From: Bacillota bacterium
GTDB lineage: Bacteria > Bacillota > Clostridia > Christensenellales > SZUA-584
Length of the DNA stretch: 61,209 nt
Direction of reading: 5' to 3'
Assembly: GCA_023408075.1 (NCBI GenBank)
Contig: JAEYKW010000018.1
Location: 1-61,209, forward strand
Shown: piece after piece, positions 41,923 to 49,525 of the stretch
Layout of the letters: the number at the start of each line of letters is the position of its first letter
How positions within the stretch are numbered: position 1 is the stretch's first letter
Made by a program: the position numbers and the translations under genes
Notes under the pieces: generated by a model
Seen by the model: only the letters and a program-made list of their open reading frames with translations
Told to the model about the DNA's origin: nothing
The model's database searches: none

Positions 41923-42638
41923 AAGTGGTTATCATATACAGCAATGCGAGAAAAGGAAGCACTTATCACTGCGTAAAAATTTTCAAAGAGGCTGTTCAAA
42001 AGGAAAATGATGTGGATTTCATAGAATTTACCTTGCCGAATGATATGCCGCATATCTGTCGGGGCTGTTTCACTTGCATTGAAAAGGGGCAAGATCAATG
42101 CCCTCATTCGAATGCTGTTCAGCCCATAGTCAATGCAATACTTGAAGCTGATGGCATCATTCTTTCAAGTCCCGTCTATTCTTTGGACGCAAGCTGTGCG
42201 ATAAAAAGCCTGTTTGATCACATGTGTTATTTATGGATATCTCACAGGCCCCATAAAGAGATGTTTCACAAAACAGCGATGGTGATGACCACAGCAGCAG
42301 GCGCAGGCGTTAAAACGAGTATCAGAACGCTGAAAAAGAGCCCGGGTTACTGGGGGGTCAGACATATATATCATTTTGGTGTTGCGCTTAAAGCCAGCCG
42401 TTGGGAGCAGGTATCAAATAAAACAAGGACAAGAATAGAGGGTTCGCTCATAAAAAAAGCAAAGCCATTTAGCAGAGCCATTAAAAATGATGATAAAGGT
42501 AAGCATCGGCTGCTTATTCGGTTTTTGTTTCCGCTCATGGGAAAGATGATTGGTGGATACGAAGCCGGCGGTTTGCTTCAAAAAGATAAGGAATATTGGG
42601 TACAAAACGGATGGCTGGATGGCGGGAGGCCATTTTGA
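41907..42638 (+). CDS. Iron-sulfur flavoprotein (NADPH-dependent FMN reductase fold)
   Basis: The 243-aa protein has a flavodoxin-like FMN-binding start (VVIIYSNARKGSTY) and SSPVYSLDASCAIKSLFDH downstream. A compact cluster motif C51-x2-C54-x2-C57-x7-C65 (in CRGCFTC..QC) is the spacing of Isf-type iron-sulfur flavoproteins. The C-terminal 80 residues are basic and contain a hydrophobic stretch (LLIRFLFPLMGKMIGGY). GGGAGG lies 9 bases before the ATG. It probably transfers electrons from ferredoxin to small oxidants; control by the upstream TetR is inferred from overlap. Confidence 0.88.
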   Translation: MQDKMKVVIIYSNARKGSTYHCVKIFKEAVQKENDVDFIEFTLPNDMPHICRGCFTCIEKGQDQCPHSNAVQPIVNAILEADGIILSSPVYSLDASCAIKSLFDHMCYLWISHRPHKEMFHKTAMVMTTAAGAGVKTSIRTLKKSPGYWGVRHIYHFGVALKASRWEQVSNKTRTRIEGSLIKKAKPFSRAIKNDDKGKHRLLIRFLFPLMGKMIGGYEAGGLLQKDKEYWVQNGWLDGGRPF

Positions 42639-42841
42639 GTTTGATAAAATGAGCACTGATTGGGGCTGATTTATGTATAGCAGCTTGACATAAAGAACTG
42701 ATTTTATCTTTTTTATTGAGAATCATTTGCCGAATGGTCATAAAGTCTTCATAGAGCGTTAAAAAAATATCCTATGTTTTGTTAAGATAGGGGGCTATCA
42801 TCTCCTTTGGGTTTTAAGAAAATTTGAAGGAGGATTTACAA

Positions 42842-43165
42842 ATGAAAAAACTCAAGAATGTGGGCCTTGTGCTCCTCGCGCTCGTGATGGCCACAGCTTT
42901 TGCGGCCTGCGGCAGCGACAAGACGGGCGGTTCCGCCACACCCGAGAAGAGCCCGATCTCTTCGGTCAGCCCTGCGGAAGATGACAGCGCGACTGTTTCC
43001 GAGAGCCCGGAAGCGTCCGACAGCGCAGAGGTTTCCGAGCAGCCCGATGCGTCTGACAGCGCAGAGGTTTCCGAGCAGCCGAGCACATCAGAGAGCGCAG
43101 CAGTCAGCGAGAGCGCAGGGGCAGATGAGAGCACAGATCCGTCTGCGAGCGCAGACGTGGAGTAA
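42842..43165 (+). CDS. Small lipoprotein with Ser/Glu/Ala-rich repeats
   Basis: A 107-aa lipoprotein (lipobox AFAAC, Cys23). The mature part is almost wholly low complexity, with the 11-residue repeat ASDSAEVSEQP twice and related units (SESAAVSES, ADESTDPSAS). The ATG has an ideal AAGGAGG 8 bases upstream. It looks like a surface tether with no folded domain. The same Ser-Glu-Ser style of linker is found in the amino-acid-binding lipoprotein at 53647, so it could be a binding-protein remnant that kept only signal and linker. Confidence 0.75.
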   Translation: MKKLKNVGLVLLALVMATAFAACGSDKTGGSATPEKSPISSVSPAEDDSATVSESPEASDSAEVSEQPDASDSAEVSEQPSTSESAAVSESAGADESTDPSASADVE

Positions 43166-43179
43166 ATATCGAGCGGAAG

Positions 43180-43205
43180 AAGCGGCTCTGACGGCCGCTT
43201 TTTTC
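43180..43205 (+). terminator. Terminator of the repeat-rich lipoprotein
   Basis: AAGCGGC and GCCGCTT pair around a 7-base loop with a run of T residues, 15 bp after the stop codon. Confidence 0.88.
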
Positions 43206-43363
43206 ATACCGAAATCGACAGTATAAGGGAATCAACTCATTGAAAATACGTGAATAAAATAAAAGCCAATTTGTCGTTTGCCATAAAGCCAGATTGATGG
43301 TAATATTATCAAGGGGTAGCGTGGTGGTGAGTCTAGGGGAAAAATCAAAGGAGTTGATAAACG

Positions 43364-43708
43364 ATGAAACGCCGCGTTTTCTTATGCCTGATGGTTGTAC
43401 TTATCCCAGTGCTGATGATGGCTGGCTGTGCGCCCGCTCCGGTGGATGAGCATGAGCTCGAAAAGGTCAATTTCTACGCTCAGTCTGCGGGAGCGGACCC
43501 TATTGACATTGATGTTGCCGAGGAAATGAACGATTGTTTTTATAAGCAGGCCGCGACGGGAGATGTAAAGACCTCGTGGGAGCTTGTTGTAGACTATGTG
43601 ATCAACGCGAACAGCGAAGAACCAGAAACGCTCGATTATGCAATAGAATTCGATGGCACAGCTTATAAAATGGCTGATGAAAATACATGGGAGAGAATCG
43701 GCGAGTAA
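43364..43708 (+). CDS. Small lipoprotein (114 aa, unknown)
   Basis: Signal peptide with lipobox MMAGC (Cys22), then a 90-residue acidic mature part with two aromatic-rich strands (VNFYAQSAG, TLDYAIEFDGTAYKM). CAAAGGAG precedes the ATG. It could be a small inhibitor-like or binding domain; no family is recognised. It is a single gene between a terminator and a broken gene. Confidence 0.75.
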   Translation: MKRRVFLCLMVVLIPVLMMAGCAPAPVDEHELEKVNFYAQSAGADPIDIDVAEEMNDCFYKQAATGDVKTSWELVVDYVINANSEEPETLDYAIEFDGTAYKMADENTWERIGE

Positions 43709-43804
43709 TGGCAACGCTGAGCTGCGTGAATTGAGATAAATATCATTATTAAATAATGGGCTTTACCGCTGTATTCACATTATCGTTTTGATTTGAGGTA
43801 TCGC

Positions 43805-44267
43805 TTGAAAATTAGAGTTTTGAAAAAGAGATACGTCGCTTTAAATTTTATTATTTTGTCAATATGTTTGCCGTTTATCATTTGTATTTCTGTTCGTGAA
43901 TTGGAAGAGAGTGCGAATTATTTCGGTAGAGTGATTATATACGAATATCATATTCGGCGTATATTCATATGCATTTCACATTGATGAAGATGGTGTGGAA
44001 TTTCAAAAACGAAAAGAGACTTATCATCTCAATTGGTCAGAAATGCATTCTGTCTTTATATATCCTAACCGATATGGGAGGTTGAATAAATCTTCTATGA
44101 TTTGTTTTATCGTCGGTGACAGATATCCTTTGCGTTATTCAGGGATAAAGCAGTTTAACGAGAAGTTTGTGGGGGTCCAATTCCGCGAGAAAATAATCTA
44201 TGAGATAAGAAAGCATTGGGATCAACCGATACAAGGTATATATCAGGTAGCTGGCAAGGATATGTAG
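43805..44267 (+). pseudogene. Frameshifted small membrane protein (PH-like?)
   Basis: Two frames read as one protein if one extra base lies between about 43930 and 43975. The first part (TTG 43805 with GAGGT 5 bases upstream) has a basic start, one or two hydrophobic segments and SANYFGRVI. The second continues IIFGVYSYAFHIDEDGVEF and then ETYHLNWSEMHSVFIYP to HWDQPIQG. The second half resembles YcxB/PH-like domains of small membrane proteins, with weak certainty. The first frame stops at 43984. The region is very AT-rich. A sequencing error remains possible. Confidence 0.55.
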
Positions 44268-44307
44268 CTGGAAATGATAAGAGTGGTTTATCAAAAGAAA
44301 TTCCCGC

Positions 44308-44335
44308 TTGACTTTTCTCCGCCAGCCATTATAAT
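44308..44335 (+). promoter_or_regulatory. Promoter of the ylxM-ffh-rpsP operon
   Basis: TTGACT (44308-44313), a 16-bp spacer and TATAAT (44330-44335), 64 bp before the TTG start of ylxM. Confidence 0.75.
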
Positions 44336-44340
44336 ACCAC

Positions 44341-44368
44341 TGTAAAGCATTTTAGCTTTACAGTTTTT
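44341..44368 (+). terminator. Leader hairpin with T tract before ylxM
   Basis: TGTAAAGC and GCTTTACA pair perfectly around a 6-base loop, followed by GTTTTT. It begins about 5 bp after the -10 box, within the first bases of the transcript. It could be an early attenuator of the SRP operon or a 5' stabilising stem, because no upstream gene reads into it. Confidence 0.5.
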
Positions 44369-44399
44369 CATTTTGCGAAATGATAACGGTGGTGCGGCT

Positions 44400-44735
44400 T
44401 TGGAAAAGGATTTTGATACGGTGCTGCTGCTCGATACATACGCATCTCTGCTGACTGAAAAGCAGCAAAGACTCTGCGACATGTACTACAATCAGGACTA
44501 TTCCCTGGCTGAGATCGCGCAGATTGAGGACACCACGCGCCAAGCCGTGAGAGACGGCATTGCCAAGGCGCGGCAGAAGCTGCTTGAGCTGGAGATGTGC
44601 CTCAAAGTGGTGGATCGCCGCATAAAAACGATAGACGCTCTGAAACGCGCGCACGACGCGTGCGGGCAGCAGGGCGAAATGAAACAGCTGATCGACGAGA
44701 TATCGGATATATGGGAGAACAGTGATGGCGTTTGA
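44400..44735 (+). CDS. ylxM: YlxM/UPF0122-family DNA-binding protein
   Basis: The 111-aa sigma-factor-like helix-turn-helix protein contains LLLDTYASLLTEKQQRLCDMYYNQDYSLAEIAQIEDTTRQAVRDGI. YlxM is encoded before ffh in most Firmicutes and assists SRP function. Start TTG 44400 is preferred to TTG 44373 because of the GGTGG at 44388-44392 and the family length. The stop overlaps ffh by 11 bp. Confidence 0.9.
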   Translation: MEKDFDTVLLLDTYASLLTEKQQRLCDMYYNQDYSLAEIAQIEDTTRQAVRDGIAKARQKLLELEMCLKVVDRRIKTIDALKRAHDACGQQGEMKQLIDEISDIWENSDGV

Positions 44736-46044
44736 AGGACTTTCGGAAAAACTGCAGCATGTATTCTCGAAGCTGACCAACCGGGGCAAGCTCACCGAGG
44801 TGGATGTGAAGGCCGCGCTGCGCGAGGTGAAGCTCGTGCTGCTCGAAGCCGACGTCAACTTTAAGGTGGTCAAGAGCTTTTTAGGCCGCGTGACCGAGCG
44901 CGCCGTGGGCGAGGAAGTATTAAAGAGCTTAACGCCCGGCCAGCAGGTGATCAAAATCGTGCGTGAGGAGCTCGTCGCCGAGCTCGGCGAAAAGCACGTC
45001 GGCGTGAACTTTGCGTCGAACCCGCCCACCATCGTGATGATGTGCGGCCTTCAGGGCGCGGGCAAAACCACGATGTGCGGCAAACTCGCAAAACTCTGGA
45101 AGAAAGACGGGCGTACCGTGATGCTTGCGGCGCTCGATATATACCGCCCGGCGGCAATCCGCCAGCTGGAGGTGGTCGCCGAAAAAGCGGGCGCGTTGTT
45201 CTTCTCGCAGGGCACGCAGGACCCCGTGAAAACGGCGCAGCAGGCCGTGGCCGAGGCCAAAAAGAAGCTTGTGGACGTGCTGATACTTGATACCGCGGGG
45301 CGGCTGCACATCGACGAAGAGATGATGGATGAAGTCAAGCGCATCGCGGCGGCTGTGAAGCCGCACGAGAAGCTGCTCGTGGTGGATGCGATGACAGGCC
45401 AGGACGCCGTCAACGCGGCGGCGGCTTTTAACGAGAGCCTCGAACTCAACGGCGTGGTACTGACAAAGCTCGACGGCGATACGCGCGGCGGCGCGGCGAT
45501 ATCCGTCAAATCGGTCACGGGCAAGCCCATCAAGTTCGCGGGCGTCGGCGAAAAGCTCGAAGACGTGGAAGCATTCCATCCCGACCGCATGGCGGGACGA
45601 ATACTCGGCATGGGCGATGTGCTGACGCTGATTGAGAAGGCCGAGCAGAATTTTGAGATGAGCAAGGCGGCGGAGCTCGAAAGAAAGCTCAAAAAAGCCG
45701 AGTTCACGCTCGAAGACTTTCTGGACCAGATGGGGCAGATTAAGAACATGGGAAACCTTGGCGATATGCTCTCGATGCTGCCGGGCGGCAGCAAGCTCGG
45801 GAATATACAGCTGGACGACAAGCAGATGGCGCACACCGAGGCGATCATCAAATCAATGACGCCCGAAGAGCGCAGAAAGCCCAATATCATCGGCGGCAGC
45901 CGAAAAAAACGCATTGCGGCGGGCAGCGGCACCAAGGTGCAGGATGTGAACCGGCTGCTCACGCAGTTCGAACAGATGACAAAGCTCATGAAGAGCATGT
46001 CGGGCAAACGAGGAAGAAAGGGCATGTTTGGCATGCCGTTCTGA
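44725..46044 (+). CDS. ffh: Signal recognition particle protein Ffh
   Basis: The 439-aa SRP54 homologue has an N domain (FEGLSEKLQHVFSKL) and a G domain with GLQGAGKTTMCGKLA, DTAGRLHIDEEMMDE, TKLDGDTRGGAA and GVGEKLEDVEAF. A methionine-rich M domain follows, with LGDMLSMLPG and the RNA-binding stretch GSRKKRIAAGSGT. The last residues are basic and Met-rich. ATG 44725 has GGGAG 7 bases upstream. It binds 4.5S RNA and signal peptides and docks with FtsY. Confidence 0.97.
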   Translation: MAFEGLSEKLQHVFSKLTNRGKLTEVDVKAALREVKLVLLEADVNFKVVKSFLGRVTERAVGEEVLKSLTPGQQVIKIVREELVAELGEKHVGVNFASNPPTIVMMCGLQGAGKTTMCGKLAKLWKKDGRTVMLAALDIYRPAAIRQLEVVAEKAGALFFSQGTQDPVKTAQQAVAEAKKKLVDVLILDTAGRLHIDEEMMDEVKRIAAAVKPHEKLLVVDAMTGQDAVNAAAAFNESLELNGVVLTKLDGDTRGGAAISVKSVTGKPIKFAGVGEKLEDVEAFHPDRMAGRILGMGDVLTLIEKAEQNFEMSKAAELERKLKKAEFTLEDFLDQMGQIKNMGNLGDMLSMLPGGSKLGNIQLDDKQMAHTEAIIKSMTPEERRKPNIIGGSRKKRIAAGSGTKVQDVNRLLTQFEQMTKLMKSMSGKRGRKGMFGMPF

Positions 46045-46068
46045 TACATTACATTTTTGGAGGAAACT

Positions 46069-46308
46069 ATGGCGGTTAAAATCAGACTGAAGAGAATCGG
46101 CGCGAAGAAGGACCCTTACTACAGAATCGTTGTGGCGGATGCGCGCTCCCCGCGTGACGGCCGTTTTGTCGAAGAGATCGGCAACTATGACCCGATGAGC
46201 AAGAAGCTCGTGGTTGACGGCGACAAGGCTCTGGATTGGATCAAAAAAGGCGCACAGCCCACGGAAACGGTCAGATCGCTTCTTAAGAAAAACGGCGTTC
46301 TGAAATAG
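46069..46308 (+). CDS. rpsP: 30S ribosomal protein S16
   Basis: The 79-aa protein begins MAVKIRLKRIGAKKDPYYRIVVADAR and contains GRFVEEIGNYDP, diagnostic for S16. ATG 46069 has GGAGG 5 bases upstream; the TTG at 46057 overlaps that site. It is followed directly by khpA, rimM and trmD, the conserved order. Confidence 0.97.
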   Translation: MAVKIRLKRIGAKKDPYYRIVVADARSPRDGRFVEEIGNYDPMSKKLVVDGDKALDWIKKGAQPTETVRSLLKKNGVLK

Positions 46309-46317
46309 GTGATGAAT

Positions 46318-46554
46318 ATGCTTGAGCTGGTTAAATACGTAGCCGAGTCATTGGTTGACAACCCGTCCGAGGTGAAGGTCAAGCAAGTCGAGGGCGATAA
46401 AACCATTGTGCTCGAACTCAGCGTGGCGCGTGAAGATATGGGCAAGGTGATCGGCAAACAAGGCCGCATTGCCAAGGCCATCCGTGCCGTTGTCAAAGCG
46501 GCTTCCTCGAAGTCGCGCAAGAAATACGTCGTCGAGATTGTGGAGCATGATTGA
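46318..46554 (+). CDS. khpA: KH-domain RNA-binding protein KhpA
   Basis: The 78-aa protein consists of one KH domain with the GxxG loop as IGKQGR. It opens LELVKYVAESLVDNPSEVKV, typical of KhpA, which with KhpB binds small RNAs and transcripts affecting cell elongation. ATG 46318 is preferred (AGGTG 6 bases upstream) over 46312 and GTG 46309. It overlaps rimM by 8 bp. Confidence 0.93.
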   Translation: MLELVKYVAESLVDNPSEVKVKQVEGDKTIVLELSVAREDMGKVIGKQGRIAKAIRAVVKAASSKSRKKYVVEIVEHD

Positions 46555-47059
46555 GATTGCACGCGTATTAAAGCCGCACGGCATCCGTGGCGATTTAAAG
46601 GTCCGGCTTTTTTCGGACAACTACGACGCCTTTGCCGGGCGCGGTTTTGCTTATTTAAAAAAGGACGGCGAGTATCAGCGCACCGCTTACACAGCGGTGC
46701 GTATTGACGCGCCCTTCGTTTATGTGCATTTTGACGGCGTGGATACGCGAAACGACGCGGAAACGCTCGGCAGCGAAACGCTTTATCTGCGGCGCGAGGA
46801 GCTCGAAGCGCTTGATGAGAACGAGCATTATGTTGTTGACCTTGTGGGGCTCAAGGTGCTCGATGAAGGCGGCAGTGAGCTCGGGGTCCTTAAAGACGTG
46901 CTGCAGCACGGCGCGGCGGATGTCTATGTGGTCAAGGGCCAAAAAAGCTTCATGTTTCCGGCCGTCAAGCGCGTGATCCGTAGCGTTGATTTGAGTGCGG
47001 GCGTGTTGCTTGTGGATGCAGCGGCGCTGGCCGAGGTGGCCGTTTATGACGACTTATAA
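46547..47059 (+). CDS. rimM: 16S rRNA processing protein RimM
   Basis: The 170-aa protein has an N-terminal RimM barrel (IARVLKPHGIRGDLKVRLFSDN) and a PRC-type C-terminal domain (YYVVDLVGLKV-like HYVVDLVGLKVLDEGG, MFPAVKRVIRSVD). It helps mature the 30S head near S19. The start overlaps the khpA stop; the nearest purine run is very close, so translation is probably coupled. Confidence 0.94.
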   Translation: MIEIARVLKPHGIRGDLKVRLFSDNYDAFAGRGFAYLKKDGEYQRTAYTAVRIDAPFVYVHFDGVDTRNDAETLGSETLYLRREELEALDENEHYVVDLVGLKVLDEGGSELGVLKDVLQHGAADVYVVKGQKSFMFPAVKRVIRSVDLSAGVLLVDAAALAEVAVYDDL

Positions 47060-47780
47060 CGTGCTGACGCTGTTCCCCGAGATGTTTGACTCGGTCTGCG
47101 GCGCAAGCATATGGGCGCGCGCCATCAAGGCGAGCCATATTGCCGTCAATACCGTCAATATCCGCGACTGGGCGACGGACAAGCACCGCCGTGCGGACGA
47201 TTATCCGCTGGGCGGCGGCGTGGGCATGGTGCTAAAGCCGGAGCCCGCGGATGCCTGCTTTCGGGACATCACGTGCGGCTGTGAATCGCCGTCTGTCAAC
47301 ATCTACATGTCTCCCTGCGGCAAAACGCTGTCGCACAATCTCGTCACAGAGCTGTCGCAGTACCGCACGGTCAATATACTCTGCGGGCATTACGAAGGCG
47401 TGGATGCGCGCATACTCAAAAAGCATATCGATATGGAGATCTCTATCGGAGACTATGTGTTAACGGGCGGTGAGCTCGCGGCGATGGTGCTGATTGACGC
47501 GTGTATACGGCACGTGGACGGCGTGCTCGGCAACGGCGAATCGGCAGTGGGGGAATCCTTTTCCGAATCGTTGCTTGAATACCCGCAGTATACGCGCCCC
47601 GCGATGTATGACGGCGAAGCGGTGCCCGAGGTGCTGCTCTCCGGCCATCATGCCAATGTGCAAAAATACAGGCGGCGCATGTCGCTCAAGGAAACGGCAT
47701 TCAGGCGGCCCGATCTGCTCTCGAAAGCGCGGCTCACGAAAAAGGATATCGACATACTAACCGGCGACGATGAACGATGA
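47046..47780 (+). CDS. trmD: tRNA (guanine(37)-N1)-methyltransferase
   Basis: The 244-aa SPOUT methyltransferase has VLTLFPEMFDSV, DYPLGGGVGMVLKPEP, MSPCGKTLSHN and the knot region CGHYEGVDARI..EISIGDYVLTGGELAAMVLIDA. It ends with the C-terminal DNA/RNA-binding SLKETAFRRPDLL. ATG 47046 overlaps rimM by 14 bp. In most Firmicutes rplS follows; here a terminator overlaps the gene end and rplS is absent. Confidence 0.96.
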   Translation: MTTYNVLTLFPEMFDSVCGASIWARAIKASHIAVNTVNIRDWATDKHRRADDYPLGGGVGMVLKPEPADACFRDITCGCESPSVNIYMSPCGKTLSHNLVTELSQYRTVNILCGHYEGVDARILKKHIDMEISIGDYVLTGGELAAMVLIDACIRHVDGVLGNGESAVGESFSESLLEYPQYTRPAMYDGEAVPEVLLSGHHANVQKYRRRMSLKETAFRRPDLLSKARLTKKDIDILTGDDER

Positions 47781-47797
47781 ACACAGCCGGTTTTTTG
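47759..47797 (+). terminator. Terminator overlapping the trmD stop
   Basis: AACCGGC (47759-47765) and GCCGGTT (47786-47792) pair across a 20-base loop that contains the trmD stop codon, followed by TTTTT. It ends the ylxM-to-trmD operon. Confidence 0.8.
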
Positions 47798-47958
47798 TCG
47801 CTCAAATGTAAAATCTCTGAGACCTTCAGCGAACGATTGTAAATAACGGCCGGTTATGTTACTATATTTTTTGTTTTACGTGCTGAATATCATCAAGATA
47901 CATTAAATATTGCCGGTTTGGCAGATAAGAAAAGCGACTAAAGAAGCGGGTAGGGGAA

Positions 47959-49056
47959 ATGCAAAACGACAGCAACAAAGGTCAAAGCAACTTTATTGAT
48001 GTGCAAAATACAAAGCAAAAAGACGAATCAATCCGGCCTAAAGAGCCCGGGGACAGCAAGAGAAAGCGCAAGATCCCGCTGCTGATTGTTTTTCTTATTG
48101 ATATCGTCATAGCGGCTTGTGCGCTTCTTATTTTCACGCTGTATTATGTTGTCCTCGAGGATGATTTGAGCCAGAACATGGTGCAGCTTCCGGGCACGGT
48201 AACGGTACAGCCCTCTCCGCAAGCGTCTGCTGAACCGGAGGAGAGCAGCGCGACTGCTGACCCGACTGACGAGGCAGCCAGCGAAACGCCTGCGGTGGAT
48301 GAGAATTCGTGGCGCGTCAAATTTGCGGATAAGTTTACGGACGGTGAAGTCGTCAAAACCGACAACGCGTATAAGAGTGCCAACATCAGCATCACCATTG
48401 ATACGGTCAGCAAGGATGACGTGACCTATTATGTGGCGGATATTTATGTGGCCGATATGAAGTACTTCAAAACCGCCTTTGCGAACGAAGAATTTAAGGC
48501 AGGCATCGGGTCTACCGCGGAAATTGGTGACAAGCACAATGCGATTCTCGCCATCAACGGCGACTTTTGCAGCAAGAACAAAGGGGTCGTTGTCCGTAAC
48601 GGCGTGTTGTACAGGGATAAAGAGTACAAGTCTGATCTGCTGGTGATGTATAATGACGGCAGCATGCAGACCTTCTCGCCAAGCGATTTCGATCTGGAAG
48701 CCATCAAGCAAAACGGCGCCTATCAGGTTTGGACGTTTGGGCCGACACTGCTTGAGAACGGTCAGCCGATGGAGGAGTTCAACAGCTCCGTCCAAACGAG
48801 AAATCCGAGAACGGCGATCGGTTACTATGAACCGGGGCATTACTGCTTTGTGGTTGTGGACGGCAGGCAGCCCGGATATTCAAAAGGGTATGAGATGAAA
48901 GAACTGTCGCAGCTGATGAGCAGCCTTGGCTGCAGCGTGGCGTACAATTTGGATGGCGGCAAGTCTTCCGAAATGGTGTTCGACGGAACTCTTTACAGCC
49001 ACCCGTTTGAAGGCGGAAGAGAAACGTGCGATATTATTCTTATTGCGGATGAATGA
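47959..49056 (+). CDS. Phosphodiester glycosidase (NAGPA-domain) membrane protein
   Basis: The 365-aa protein has a charged cytoplasmic N-terminus, one membrane span at about 40-65, a Pro/Ser/Glu linker (75-115) and a NAGPA/DUF2233 domain. The domain blocks are AINGDFCSKNKGVVVRNGVLY, RNPRTAIGYYE, VVVDGRQPGYSKGYEMKELSQLM and NLDGGKSSEM, all conserved in phosphodiester glycosidases. It probably acts on phospho-linked sugars in wall polymers or exopolysaccharide. GGTAGGGGAA precedes the ATG. A two-span small protein follows at once. Confidence 0.9.
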   Translation: MQNDSNKGQSNFIDVQNTKQKDESIRPKEPGDSKRKRKIPLLIVFLIDIVIAACALLIFTLYYVVLEDDLSQNMVQLPGTVTVQPSPQASAEPEESSATADPTDEAASETPAVDENSWRVKFADKFTDGEVVKTDNAYKSANISITIDTVSKDDVTYYVADIYVADMKYFKTAFANEEFKAGIGSTAEIGDKHNAILAINGDFCSKNKGVVVRNGVLYRDKEYKSDLLVMYNDGSMQTFSPSDFDLEAIKQNGAYQVWTFGPTLLENGQPMEEFNSSVQTRNPRTAIGYYEPGHYCFVVVDGRQPGYSKGYEMKELSQLMSSLGCSVAYNLDGGKSSEMVFDGTLYSHPFEGGRETCDIILIADE

Positions 49057-49063
49057 GGAGAAA

Positions 49064-49261
49064 ATGATGATGAAGAAGCTGTTGCCGCATTTATGCCTGA
49101 TACTGTCGCTGATGATGCTGACATTCTTTGTGCTCGACATATTCAACCCCGGTATGAATTTTCTCGGCAATGATATTTTTAAGATTTTGCTGCTGGTCTA
49201 CGGTGTGGCGACAGCTGTGCTGTCTGCCGCGTTGATTGTCTACCGTCACAAAAAATCTTAA
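49064..49261 (+). CDS. Small two-span membrane protein
   Basis: A 65-aa frame with two hydrophobic segments (about 8-26 and 37-57) and a basic C-terminus (YRHKKS). Three tandem ATG codons follow a GAGGAG site; ATG 49067 or 49070 has the better spacing. It lies 7 bp after the glycosidase gene and is probably in that operon. Its role is unknown; small membrane partners of wall enzymes are common. Confidence 0.65.
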   Translation: MMMKKLLPHLCLILSLMMLTFFVLDIFNPGMNFLGNDIFKILLLVYGVATAVLSAALIVYRHKKS

Positions 49262-49325
49262 GGGATTTTATAAGAAGCGAAAGCAGCCGTTTATCCACAT
49301 TGACAGGCCCGTTTGTCAAAAAAAC

Positions 49326-49364
49326 GCCCCGTTTGCGCTTATGCGTGAATCAGCGGGGCTTTTC
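49326..49364 (+). terminator. Probable terminator of the glycosidase operon
   Basis: GCCCCG (49326-49331) and CGGGGC (49354-49359) pair, with a short inner TGCGC/GCG stem, followed by TTTTC. It lies 65 bp after the small membrane protein. Confidence 0.6.
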
Positions 49365-49467
49365 TATGTGCTGGATCTGCGCGTATTTATGAATGGAGAA
49401 AGTAGCAGTGGAGATTGGCAGGATACACCGTTTCAGCGTACGGGGGCGCCATCATATACGGGGGCTT

Positions 49468-49496
49468 TTGCAGACAGAACATTTTTATGGTAATAT
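49468..49496 (+). promoter_or_regulatory. Promoter of the MBL-fold lipoprotein
   Basis: TTGCAG (49468-49473), a 17-bp spacer and TAATAT (49491-49496), 29 bp before the TTG start codon. Confidence 0.5.
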
Positions 49497-49525
49497 AGGG
49501 AAGACAGTCATTTAAGGAGAGAGCA

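Noticed and set aside
43793..43984. Separate 63-aa protein
   Set aside because: It ends in unlike sequence after a frameshift and continues sensibly in the next frame, so it is treated as part of one broken gene.
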